Positions 51,602-59,630 of a DNA stretch of 64,000 bases are shown here, piece by piece. The position numbers and the translations under genes were made by a program. The stretch spans positions 2,108,001-2,172,000 of the forward strand of contig NZ_CP037940.1 of assembly GCF_004358325.1 (NCBI RefSeq), in the 5' to 3' direction. Below the pieces are notes generated by a model. It saw only the letters and a program-made list of their open reading frames with translations. It ran no database searches and was not told the DNA's origin. Source of the DNA: Periweissella cryptocerci (GTDB lineage: Bacteria > Bacillota > Bacilli > Lactobacillales > Lactobacillaceae). The stretch's first letter is position 1, and the number at the start of each line of letters is the position of its first letter.

Positions 51602-52804
51602 ATGTCAGAATATACAAAAGAACCACGTCTTTTCACATCAGAATCAGTTTCTGAAGGTCACCCAGATAAGATTGCTGATCAAATCAGTGATGCAATCTTA
51701 GATGCAGTTTTAGCACAAGACAAGCACGCACGGGTAGCGGTTGAAACTTCAGTTACAACGGGACTTGTCCTCGTGTTTGGTGAACTTTCAACGTCAGCTT
51801 ACGTTGACATCAACAAAATTGTCCGCGATAAAATTAAAGCGATTGGTTACAACCACGCGGAATTTGGATTTGATGGTGACAACACTGGTGTGATGGTCGC
51901 AATCGATGAACAATCAGCTGATATCGCCCAAGGGGTTGATACGGCAATTGAAAACCGTGAAGAAGGTGGGCAAGATCCATTTGATCAAATTGGTGCCGGT
52001 GACCAAGGTTTGATGTTTGGATATGCAACTGACGAAACTGAAGAATACATGCCTTTATCACTTATGTTGAGTCACAAATTAGTACACAAGCAAGCTGAGC
52101 TCCGTAAGAACGGTCAAATTGCTTACTTACGACCAGATGCTAAGGCGCAAGTAACGGTTGAACTTGATGAAGCCGGCAAGCCTTTCCGTGTGGATACAGT
52201 TGTATTGTCAACACAACATGACCCTGATGTTTCATTAGTTCAAATTCGTGAAGACGTGATTGAACAAATCGTCCGCGTGGTGATTCCAAACGAATTATTG
52301 GATGACAACACGAAGTACTTCATCAACCCAACTGGTCGTTTCGTGATTGGTGGACCTCAAGGGGATGCTGGTTTGACTGGTCGTAAGGTCATTGTTGATA
52401 CTTACGGTGGTGCTGCACGTCACGGTGGAGGAGCTTTCTCAGGGAAGGATGCCACTAAGGTTGACCGTTCAGCTTCATACGCTGCTCGTTATATTGCCAA
52501 GAACATCGTCGCGGCTGGTTTAGCTAAAAAAGCGGAAATCCAATTAGCCTACGCAATTGGTGTTGCGCAACCAGTTTCAATTGCGATTGAAACTTTCGGT
52601 ACAGGCACTGTGTCTGAAGAAGTATTGGTAGCGGCCATTCGTGCCAACTTCGACTTGCGTCCAGCCGGCATTATCAAGATGCTCGATTTGCAACGTCCTA
52701 TCTATGCCCAAACTGCGGCTTATGGTCACTTTGGTCGTTTGGACCTCGACTTACCATGGGAAAAGTTGGATAAGGTCGATGTTTTGAAGGCAGCGGTTAA
52801 ATAA
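51602..52804 (+). CDS. metK: S-adenosylmethionine synthetase
   Basis: Makes SAM from methionine and ATP. 400 residues, family length. Seen: [28 protein letters not shown]-type [28 protein letters not shown] (methionine loop), [21 protein letters not shown] and [22 protein letters not shown]. Its leader is a SAM-I riboswitch with terminator, so it is repressed by its own product. A terminator follows. Confidence 0.97.
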   Translation: MSEYTKEPRLFTSESVSEGHPDKIADQISDAILDAVLAQDKHARVAVETSVTTGLVLVFGELSTSAYVDINKIVRDKIKAIGYNHAEFGFDGDNTGVMVAIDEQSADIAQGVDTAIENREEGGQDPFDQIGAGDQGLMFGYATDETEEYMPLSLMLSHKLVHKQAELRKNGQIAYLRPDAKAQVTVELDEAGKPFRVDTVVLSTQHDPDVSLVQIREDVIEQIVRVVIPNELLDDNTKYFINPTGRFVIGGPQGDAGLTGRKVIVDTYGGAARHGGGAFSGKDATKVDRSASYAARYIAKNIVAAGLAKKAEIQLAYAIGVAQPVSIAIETFGTGTVSEEVLVAAIRANFDLRPAGIIKMLDLQRPIYAQTAAYGHFGRLDLDLPWEKLDKVDVLKAAVK

Positions 52805-52814
52805 ATAGCTTAAA

Positions 52815-52856
52815 GAGACGAAAATGACCCAATCGAGGGTTGTTTTCGTCTTTTTA
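52815..52856 (+). terminator. Terminator of metK
   Basis: AGACGAAAATGACCC pairs with GGGTTGTTTTCGTCT, then T5. Confidence 0.85.
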
Positions 52857-52978
52857 CTTACTATTTGTACGACCTGTAACAAGTGTAACATTAGGGCCCC
52901 ATTCGACCTAAAACCTGCGAAATGTGGCTAATTATGCTGTTTTTGCACGTCATTTCGCGCGTAACCCATACCATTTTA

Positions 52979-52992
52979 TGAAACCGTTTTCA
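52979..52992. promoter_or_regulatory. cre site (CcpA) upstream of the mannose PTS operon
   Basis: TGAAACCGTTTTCA matches the cre consensus TGWNANCGNTNWCA at every fixed position. It lies 123 bp before the first PTS gene, so CcpA with HPr-Ser-P could control the operon. Confidence 0.75.
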
Positions 52993-53016
52993 TTGGAGCT
53001 GGTTAGGCATTTTTAG

Positions 53017-53064
53017 GTGACCTTGTTAAAAACATTATTAGTGTTAAGCTTGCGGTAAGGTCAC
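53017..53064. promoter_or_regulatory. Inverted repeat in the mannose PTS promoter region
   Basis: GTGACCTT (53017-53024) and AAGGTCAC (53057-53064), a perfect 8-bp pair 32 bp apart, with a third GACCTT at 53073-53078. TTGTTA (about 53024) and TAAGCT (about 53045) between them could be -35/-10 boxes. A looping operator is possible; no regulator is identified. Confidence 0.4.
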
Positions 53065-53114
53065 TGTTGGGCGACCTTGAGTGAACTATCATGCAATATA
53101 TTAGGGGGCAACAT

Positions 53115-54092
53115 ATGGTTCAAATTATTATTGCTAGTCATGGGGGCATGGCTGCAGGTATTAAGCAATCAAGCGAGATGATATTTGGTGTGCAACCAAA
53201 TATTAATACGGTTACTTTTTTGCCGGCGGAAGGTTTGGAGGATTTGACTGCAAAGTATAATCAAGTAATTAATACTTTTGCGGCAACCGATGAAATTCTC
53301 TTTTTGATTGATTTGTGGGGTGGATCACCGTTTAATGTTGCCAGTAGCATTCAGGCAACCGGATCACACAAGAGTGCCATTGTCACTGGTTTAAATCTAC
53401 CGATGGTCATTGAAGCTGCTGGTGTACAAACAACCATGACGGACATTGAGGAAATGGCACATTACTTGGTTGGGATAGCAAAAGAAGGCATTCGGAGCCT
53501 TCCAGAAGTGGTTTCTAACGTTGAACCAGCAGATGTGCCACAGGCTATTGTACATGCAGCACCAGTACAGCGTGCTGCTACACATACTGGGCACATGGAA
53601 CTTGATGTTCGCCTGGTCAGAATTGATTCACGTTTATTACATGGTCAGGTTGCAACTGGGTGGACTAAGTCAGCGGGCCAAGAACGTATTTTTGTCGTGT
53701 CAGATACAGTTGCACAAGATGAAATGCGCAAAACGTTGATTACGCAAGCAGCACCAGCAAATGTAACGGCGAGCGTGATTCCGATTGCTAAGTTAATTGA
53801 TATTTATGATGACACGCGTTTTCACGGCGTTAAAGTGATGATGCTTTTTGAGACACCACAAGACGTCAAGCGGGTGACCGACGCGGGAATTATCTTTACG
53901 AGCGTCAATGTTGGTTCAATGACGTACACGGATGGCAAGACGATGATTACCAATGCGGTGGCCGTTGATGCTGATGATGTGGCAGATTTTAATAGCATGA
54001 TGGCTGCCGGGGTTAGATTTGAAGTTCGCCAAACACCGAGGGATTCCGAGCAAGATTTAACGACACTATTTAAAAAGAAGAAGCTAGTTTGA
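53115..54092 (+). CDS. manL: Mannose-family PTS, fused EIIAB subunit
   Basis: 325 residues from the ATG at 53115, which follows AGGGGGC; an ATG 24 bp upstream lacks an SD. The EIIA domain (about 1-130) has the phosphorylated His9 in IASHGGMAAGI; a linker (about 130-160) is followed by EIIB with His176 in RIDSRLLHGQVATGW. HPr phosphorylates EIIA, and EIIB passes phosphate to the incoming sugar. First gene of a IIAB-IIC-IID operon of the glucose/mannose type; substrate range is inferred. Confidence 0.93.
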   Translation: MVQIIIASHGGMAAGIKQSSEMIFGVQPNINTVTFLPAEGLEDLTAKYNQVINTFAATDEILFLIDLWGGSPFNVASSIQATGSHKSAIVTGLNLPMVIEAAGVQTTMTDIEEMAHYLVGIAKEGIRSLPEVVSNVEPADVPQAIVHAAPVQRAATHTGHMELDVRLVRIDSRLLHGQVATGWTKSAGQERIFVVSDTVAQDEMRKTLITQAAPANVTASVIPIAKLIDIYDDTRFHGVKVMMLFETPQDVKRVTDAGIIFTSVNVGSMTYTDGKTMITNAVAVDADDVADFNSMMAAGVRFEVRQTPRDSEQDLTTLFKKKKLV

Positions 54093-54120
54093 AATTAAAT
54101 ATCATATGGGGGTATGAAAC

Positions 54121-54927
54121 ATGACAGCATTTTTTGTAGTTTTAATCGCATTTTTAGCGGGAGTTGAAGGGGTTGCCGAACAGTTTCAGTTTCACCAACC
54201 AATTTTGGCGGCGTCACTGATTGGTTTAGCAACTGGCCACTTGATTGAAGGCGTTGTCTTGGGTGGTACGCTGCAATTAATCACCTTAGGCTGGATGAAT
54301 ATTGGGGCAGCAATGGCGCCGGATGCAGCGTTAGCATCCGTAGTCTCGGCGTACCTAGTTACCGGGCCTGCGCAAGTTGATATAAAAACAGGGATTGCGA
54401 TTGCGATTCCGCTTGCCATTGCAGGACAAGTATTAACGATTGTGGTGCGGACGTTAACCATTAGTTTTGCCCACATTGCTGACCGTGAAGCAGATAAAGG
54501 TAATGTCCAAGCCATCGATATCCTGAATTTAGCGGGTGTCGGGATTCAAGGACTCCGCATTGCCATACCAATGATTATCGTTATGGCTGTTGGGGCCGAA
54601 CCAGTACGTGCGGCTTTAGCAAGTATCCCAGACGTTATTACGGGTGGTTTGGCCGTTGCGGGTGGTTTCATTGTGGTCGTTGGGTATGCAATGGTCATCA
54701 ATATGATGGCTTCACCGGACTTATGGCCGTTCTTTTTCCTCGGTTTTGCACTTTCGGCTTTGTCAGAAGTGAACTTAATTGGAATGGGGATTATCGGATT
54801 GGTCTTAGCCCTAGTGTACTTACAATTATCACCAAAATTCAATAATAAGGATGATGGTGACGGTGGTGGTACCGGTGGGGGAACGTCTGGTGGTAATGAC
54901 CTTGATGCAATCTTGAATGATTATTAA
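54121..54927 (+). CDS. manM: Mannose-family PTS, EIIC subunit
   Basis: 268 residues, hydrophobic, forming the sugar channel with EIID. Typical IIC marks: FVVLIAFLAGVEGVAEQFQFHQP at the N-terminus, LIEGVVLGGTLQLITLGWMNIGAAMAPDAALAS (in family order), and a C-terminal Gly-rich tail (DDGDGGGTGGGTSGG) longer than usual. SD GGGGGTATG precedes the ATG. It lies 28 bp after the EIIAB gene. Confidence 0.93.
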   Translation: MTAFFVVLIAFLAGVEGVAEQFQFHQPILAASLIGLATGHLIEGVVLGGTLQLITLGWMNIGAAMAPDAALASVVSAYLVTGPAQVDIKTGIAIAIPLAIAGQVLTIVVRTLTISFAHIADREADKGNVQAIDILNLAGVGIQGLRIAIPMIIVMAVGAEPVRAALASIPDVITGGLAVAGGFIVVVGYAMVINMMASPDLWPFFFLGFALSALSEVNLIGMGIIGLVLALVYLQLSPKFNNKDDGDGGGTGGGTSGGNDLDAILNDY

Positions 54928-54953
54928 GCACGGTAAAATGGGGGATAAGCAAA

Positions 54954-55901
54954 ATGGACGAAAGTAAAACAACTGAAAAACGGATTACTAAAAAAGATTT
55001 AAGGTCTGTCTGGTGGCGCAGCACGTTCTTAATGGGGGCTTGGAATTATGAACGCATGCAAAATATTGGCTGGGCATTTTCAATGGTACCAGCGATTAAA
55101 CGACTCTATAAGACAAAGGAAGACCGTGCTGCTGCCATGCATCGGCACCTCGAGTTCTTTAATACGCATCCATATGCAGCGGCACCAATTTTAGGCGTCG
55201 AAATTGCCCTTGAGGAACAACGGGCGAACGGCGCCGATATTAATGATGAAGCGATTAGTGGAGTTAAAGTCGGTATGATGGGACCATTAGCTGGTGTTGG
55301 TGATCCGGTATTCTGGGGAACGTTACGACCAGTGGTGGGGGCATTTGCGGCTTCACTAGCACTCTCACGAAATGTGCTGGGACCAATTTTATTCTTTGTT
55401 ATTTGGAATGTCTTACGGATGAGCTTTACCTGGTTTACGCAGAATATGGGATATACACAAGGAACGAACATTACCCAAAATCTGGGTGGCGGGATGATGC
55501 AAAAAATCACGCAAGGCGCCTCAATCTTAGGAATGTTCATCATGGGTGTGCTAGTTCCACGGTGGACCACAATGAATTTCCCGGTTGTGATTTCAAGTGT
55601 TAAAAATGAAGCAAAGAATGTGGTAGATTTATCAACATTAGCTGACGCTGCCAATCGCGGCAAAGTTTCTGCAGCTCAATTACGTAATATGTACGATCAA
55701 ATTATCTCAGGAAAACAAGTTGATATGTTTAAAGTCACAACACTTCAAGATGTCTTTAACACGTTGATTCCTGGATTGATGCCATTGCTGTTGATGTTTG
55801 GCGTTTTATGGTTATTACGGCATAAAGTTAGTCCAATTTTGATTATTGTCGGGTTGTTCGTTCTCGGAATTGCGGGATACGGCACGCACATATTAGGCTA
55901 A
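54954..55901 (+). CDS. manN: Mannose-family PTS, EIID subunit
   Basis: 315 residues. N-terminal cytoplasmic TEKRITKKDLRSVWWRSTFL, WNYERMQNIGWAFSMVPAI, HLEFFNTHPYAAAPILGV and KVGMMGPLAGVGDPVFWGT are EIID hallmarks; one or a few membrane helices are at the C-terminus. Completes the EII complex. SD GGGGGAT. Class IIa bacteriocins use EIIC/EIID of this family as receptor in other lactic acid bacteria (established knowledge). Confidence 0.93.
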   Translation: MDESKTTEKRITKKDLRSVWWRSTFLMGAWNYERMQNIGWAFSMVPAIKRLYKTKEDRAAAMHRHLEFFNTHPYAAAPILGVEIALEEQRANGADINDEAISGVKVGMMGPLAGVGDPVFWGTLRPVVGAFAASLALSRNVLGPILFFVIWNVLRMSFTWFTQNMGYTQGTNITQNLGGGMMQKITQGASILGMFIMGVLVPRWTTMNFPVVISSVKNEAKNVVDLSTLADAANRGKVSAAQLRNMYDQIISGKQVDMFKVTTLQDVFNTLIPGLMPLLLMFGVLWLLRHKVSPILIIVGLFVLGIAGYGTHILG

Positions 55902-55920
55902 GTGATGGTGTAGTAAATTG

Positions 55921-56319
55921 ATGAAAATTAAAGTAATGAATATTCGTTCAAAATATAAGGTAGTAGTTTTAGATCGGTTATTGATGGCCTCGTATAAAGG
56001 AAATGCGTTTGACCAAGTAATGGAAAGGTTGTTGGCCCACGAGATGATTACTAGTTCACGAATGGGTGATGACACGGTGTTATTGCATACCGAGAGCCGT
56101 TTTTTTGCCCAATCACGTATTGTCATCGGACGGATGACGGCCAAAACGCGGTGGTTTGATAATCGTGAAGTGAAATTAATTATCCTATTACTAGTGGCAA
56201 CCGCACGCAACACGAATAATCAAACCATGATTAATCAAGTAAACCGATTTTACAATTCCGACTATCTGGCTGAGTTAGTGAACAGTGGATCGCCTGATGA
56301 ATTGGCGTTGAAGTTGTAG
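55921..56319 (+). CDS. Small EIIA(fructose/mannitol)-like protein after the mannose PTS operon
   Basis: 132 residues from the ATG at 55921 (weak SD, GGTG). The pattern GNAFDQVMERLLAHEMITSS...TVLLHTESRFFAQSRIVIGRM...WFDNREVKLIILLLVAT resembles the type-2 EIIA domain, as also found at the C-terminus of PRD regulators. The single His in VLLHTES is at the place of the phosphorylated His, but the usual Pro-His is Leu-His. It follows EIID by 19 bp, so it is probably co-transcribed. It could be a sensor of PTS phosphorylation or a remnant of a regulator. The assignment is tentative. Confidence 0.5.
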   Translation: MKIKVMNIRSKYKVVVLDRLLMASYKGNAFDQVMERLLAHEMITSSRMGDDTVLLHTESRFFAQSRIVIGRMTAKTRWFDNREVKLIILLLVATARNTNNQTMINQVNRFYNSDYLAELVNSGSPDELALKL

Positions 56320-56442
56320 GTAGGCAAGTCGCGGGGGAGCAAGTATCAATGGGGCAAGAAGAGCCCCGTAATGTTGAATTTCATTTCTTGAAAATCCAAG
56401 ATAAGGTTAGGACTGTGGTATAATTTTCGAGGAATATTTGAA

Positions 56443-57708
56443 ATGAGGACATTAAAATTGAGTGGAGAACCCCAAGCAACCCCGATATTTATGGGCAGTG
56501 ATGAAAATGCGTACGGCCAAGCGCGTGCGTACCATGAATTGACTGGAAAAAAAGCGATAGTCTATGCCGGTGGTTTATTAGCGGCGACTAAGTATACAAA
56601 AATTATTGACATGCATGTGGTACCAGGCTTTGGTGAAGATGCAATTTTTATCCAAACAATGCGTGAAGTTGCCAAAGAATATGCAACGCACGAAGAACCA
56701 GTTATTTTAATTGGGTTAGGTGATAAATACCCACCACTAATTGCTAAGCATGCCGATGAATTACGTGAAACATTCGTGGTACCGTATGTTGATTACGATT
56801 TGATGCAGCGCTTAATTTACAAAAATACATTTTACGAAATTGCTGATCAATATGGATTACCACACCCAACGTCAGTTATTTTAAGCAAAGAAGATTTACC
56901 AACCGAAGGGCAAGTGCAATCACCATGGGGCTATCCAGTTGTCTTAAAGGCGGCTGATTCAGTTGAATGGGTTGATTTGCATTTTGAAGGTCGCGCGAAG
57001 GTTTATATCTTGAATTCTGAAGGTGAACTGGATAAGGCTATCCGTGATGCATATGCTCATGGTTATCACGGTAAATTCATTTTGCAAGATGCAATCCCGG
57101 GGGATGCTAGTCTTGAACGCAATGTAACCGGCTATGTCGATCAACATCATCACTTGCAAGTAATTTCGTTGGGCCACCCTGTATTAGAAGATCCAACGCC
57201 TTGGGGAATTGGGAACTTCGCGGCGATTTTACCTGACTATGACGAGGCCGTGTACCATGTTGCTGAAAAGTTTTTAACGGACCTAGATTATACAGGTTTC
57301 TTCAATATGGATTTCAAGTATGACACGCGTGATAATACGTTCAAATTCTTTGAAATGAATATTCGGCCTGGTCGTTCAAGTTACTGGGCAACGTTGAATG
57401 GGGTTAACTGGGTTGGTGAAATTCTCAGTGATTATGACAATCAACGAACTTCACAAGCAACTGTATATGCCAACCAAGATACGAGTAAGTATCAACTTTG
57501 GCTACAAATCCCGGCGAAGATGTTTATCAAGTATGCACCCGAAAGTGCGGCAAAAGATACCGCAGTTAAGCTGATCAAGCAAGGGCGCTACGGCTTTACG
57601 TACAAATACCAACCCGATTGGAACTTTAAACGGCGGTTACTGTACATGCGCGCGAACCAATTGTTCCGCAAAAGTTATAAGCAGTATTTTGGTAGTCATT
57701 TAGATTAA
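56443..57708 (+). CDS. D-aspartate-ligase-like ATP-grasp enzyme
   Basis: 421 residues. Reads very like the E. faecium D-aspartate ligase Asl(fm): IFMGSDENAYGQARAYHELTG, VVPGFGEDAIFIQTM, PYVDYDLMQRLIYK, FEGRAKVYIL, GHPVLEDPTPWGIGNF, FNMDFKYDTRDNTFKFFEMNIRPGRSSY (in family order; the last block holds the ATP-grasp metal ligands). Such enzymes attach D-Asp to the lysine of the peptidoglycan precursor to make the cross-bridge; other members add other residues, so substrate is inferred. An extended -10 box TGGTATAAT is at 56416-56424. A terminator follows. Confidence 0.8.
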   Translation: MRTLKLSGEPQATPIFMGSDENAYGQARAYHELTGKKAIVYAGGLLAATKYTKIIDMHVVPGFGEDAIFIQTMREVAKEYATHEEPVILIGLGDKYPPLIAKHADELRETFVVPYVDYDLMQRLIYKNTFYEIADQYGLPHPTSVILSKEDLPTEGQVQSPWGYPVVLKAADSVEWVDLHFEGRAKVYILNSEGELDKAIRDAYAHGYHGKFILQDAIPGDASLERNVTGYVDQHHHLQVISLGHPVLEDPTPWGIGNFAAILPDYDEAVYHVAEKFLTDLDYTGFFNMDFKYDTRDNTFKFFEMNIRPGRSSYWATLNGVNWVGEILSDYDNQRTSQATVYANQDTSKYQLWLQIPAKMFIKYAPESAAKDTAVKLIKQGRYGFTYKYQPDWNFKRRLLYMRANQLFRKSYKQYFGSHLD

Positions 57709-57710
57709 TC

Positions 57711-57757
57711 AAAAAGCGTGTCACTGAAAGTAATTTCATTTCAGTGGCACGCTTTTT
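57711..57757. terminator. Bidirectional terminator
   Basis: AAAAGCGTGTCACTGAAA pairs with TTTCAGTGGCACGCTTTT (one G:T), T-rich on both strands. It lies between the ATP-grasp gene and the convergent mnmM gene. Confidence 0.85.
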
Positions 57758-57759
57758 AG

Positions 57760-58323
57760 TTAACGTTTTTGAATGGCTAAGACAAACGGTGGTTGGTTTT
57801 CTTGATTAATAAAACCGTATTGCAAGACGTTGTAGTCAGTGTGTGGTAAGGCTTCGACGTAATCCATGACGGCGTTGAGCTCAGTTTCCCCACCAGGATG
57901 ACCATAATACACAACTAGCACGAGTAGGCCTTCTTTACGCAGGCGTGGCAAGATTGAGCTAACGGCTTCAAGGGTAGTATTGCCGTGTGTTATCACAGAT
58001 TTATCAGCACCGGGTAAATACCCAAGGTTGAAAATTGCGCCGGCAACTTCTTGATCAGTTAGATATTCACCAACGTGCTCATGTCCCTTGTGGATAAGTT
58101 GGGTATTAGTAATGCCAGCTTCGTCAAGACGGTCGGTGGTGTGTTCAATAGCTTGTAATTGAACATCGAAACCAAGGACGCGTCCGCCAATCGGACCAAC
58201 TAACCGTGCCAGAAATTCGGTATCATAACCATTTCCAACGGTAGCATCAATGACAAATTCACCAGGCTGGACAACTTGTTGTAACAGCGTGTGACTGTAA
58301 TTTAAGGCGTTTTCGAGTTTCAT
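57760..58323 (-). CDS. mnmM: tRNA wobble-uridine methyltransferase MnmM (YtqB family)
   Basis: 187 residues, class I SAM-dependent methyltransferase. SAM-binding motif I FVIDATVGNGYDTEFLA (about 23-39), acidic motif II GFDVQ, and the family segment GAIFNLGYLPGADKSVITHGNTT (given in family order), typical of YtqB, which in B. subtilis methylates the wobble uridine to complete mnm5s2U. Start overlaps the PAP2 stop by 4 bp, so the two are one operon. Confidence 0.85.
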   Translation of the reverse strand: MKLENALNYSHTLLQQVVQPGEFVIDATVGNGYDTEFLARLVGPIGGRVLGFDVQLQAIEHTTDRLDEAGITNTQLIHKGHEHVGEYLTDQEVAGAIFNLGYLPGADKSVITHGNTTLEAVSSILPRLRKEGLLVLVVYYGHPGGETELNAVMDYVEALPHTDYNVLQYGFINQENQPPFVLAIQKR

Positions 58324-58967
58324 TTTATTTTGACCTCGTGGTCTTGGAATCTAAAGATAGCAAATTTTGAAAGCATGAGCATTGTGAACCCTAATGCGTA
58401 ACCAGCAATTACGTCAGTTGGATAATGCACACCTAAGTATATGCGACTTAATGGTAACGCAATGATGATGACCCCAAGAACAGCGTTCAAGGCAAAGCGC
58501 AAACCGTCATTTGACAAGTAGTAATTCGATAAAATAATTAATGAACCGTATAGTAAGACTGCATTCATTGTATGGCCAGATGGAAAACTGAGACCATGGG
58601 CTTGAATTAAATGGACAATGTGGGGACGTGGGCGATCGATAACCATCTTCAAAACGGTTGATAAACCTAGGCCAAAGACACTGACGTTCAAGATTAAGAA
58701 AATAGTCGCCTTGGCTTTCCGTTGAAAGATGAAAATCAGGGCAAGAATGAACATCAACGTTAGTGACCATTTTTCATTTCCGGCGCGGGTAACGTTTTTA
58801 AAGAACCAAGTTCGGTTAGGACTTAAAGGTTCCCGGATAAGATGGAAACCAGCATTATCAATTGCAGCAATCCAGTTTGTATCTTGGACAACACCCCAGG
58901 TTAATACTATGAAAATTAGCAGGGCCAAAAGAGCTAGCCCAATTTGTATTTTGGCAGTTGCTTTCAC
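58320..58967 (-). CDS. PAP2-family membrane phosphatase
   Basis: 215 residues from a GTG at 58967, chosen because AAGGAG lies 6 nt before it; longer in-frame ATG starts lack an SD. Six hydrophobic segments. The acid-phosphatase triad is clear: K-x6-RP (KMVIDRPRP), PSGH (SFPSGHTMNA) and SR-x5-H-x3-D (SRIYLGVHYPTD). Likely removes phosphate from undecaprenyl pyrophosphate or phosphatidic acid at the outer membrane face. It precedes mnmM in an operon. Confidence 0.88.
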   Translation of the reverse strand: MKATAKIQIGLALLALLIFIVLTWGVVQDTNWIAAIDNAGFHLIREPLSPNRTWFFKNVTRAGNEKWSLTLMFILALIFIFQRKAKATIFLILNVSVFGLGLSTVLKMVIDRPRPHIVHLIQAHGLSFPSGHTMNAVLLYGSLIILSNYYLSNDGLRFALNAVLGVIIIALPLSRIYLGVHYPTDVIAGYALGFTMLMLSKFAIFRFQDHEVKIK

Positions 58968-59099
58968 TTCATACTCCTTCATAACTTTGTTGAATTCAGG
59001 AGGCCCGGATGGCTCCATTAAAAATTATGTTTTAATTATACCACGCGCAATCATTGTAAAATGGCAGAGAAGTTGTTAAAATGAATTCATTAATTAAAT

Positions 59100-59331
59100 A
59101 TTTGCAACTGGTTAAAGTATTAGTTAAGAAGACAAGCAAAGAGAGTGAATGGGGCTGTGAATTCACGTTGTTAACTGACGAACTCGTTAATCATGAATGA
59201 GTTGCCGCATTTCTGCGTTACAGAAAAAGAATGAGGTGTTGGTGTTTAAGCCAGCATGAATTCGGGTGGTACCACGATATTATCGTCCCGTAATCAAGCT
59301 ATATTTAGTTTGGTTACGGGACTTTTTTATT
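59100..59331 (+). promoter_or_regulatory. T-box leader of leuS
   Basis: The antiterminator box GGGTGGTACCACG (59267-59279) and the terminator GTCCCGTAATCAAGC/GTTTGGTTACGGGAC with T6 (59286-59331) are clear. Stem I includes AGAGAGTGAATGG near 59140 and GAACTCG near 59180, where CTC (59183-59185) is a plausible Leu specifier codon. Uncharged tRNA-Leu would allow read-through to leuS. Confidence 0.9.
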
Positions 59332-59339
59332 ATTCTTTT

Positions 59340-59600
59340 GCCAGACACTGTGTTAGTTAGATGTTTAATTGCAAACTAACGCAGTGCCTAAGGAATCTAC
59401 TTTCGGCGAAGCGAACACCGTGATGGGAAGTGATTTATCACTTCGCTCAGAGGAGATGAGGATTCTTAGGACTTTAGGCCTTAGAATCCCAGCTCGCTCT
59501 GACTTTCTAAGACTACGGGCTTAGAAAGCTTGGCTTCCATCTCGGTGCGATAAGTAGATTCCGTGGCACGTAGTGGCAGACAACTGCAAAATAGCTAAGC
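59340..59600 (-). repeat. Diverged relative of the MITE-like repeat (R6), in the leuS 5' UTR
   Basis: Read on the minus strand it shares blocks in order with R1/R4: GCCACTACGTGCCA near the start, AGCTGGGATTCTAAGG...CCTAAGAATCCTCATCT in the middle, and GGCACTGCGTTAGTT near the end. The CCTAAGAATCC hairpin is kept. The outer ends are not recognisable and no flanking repeat was found, so limits are approximate. Confidence 0.55.
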
Positions 59601-59630
59601 AACACAAAAATCAAAGGAGATACATCAATT

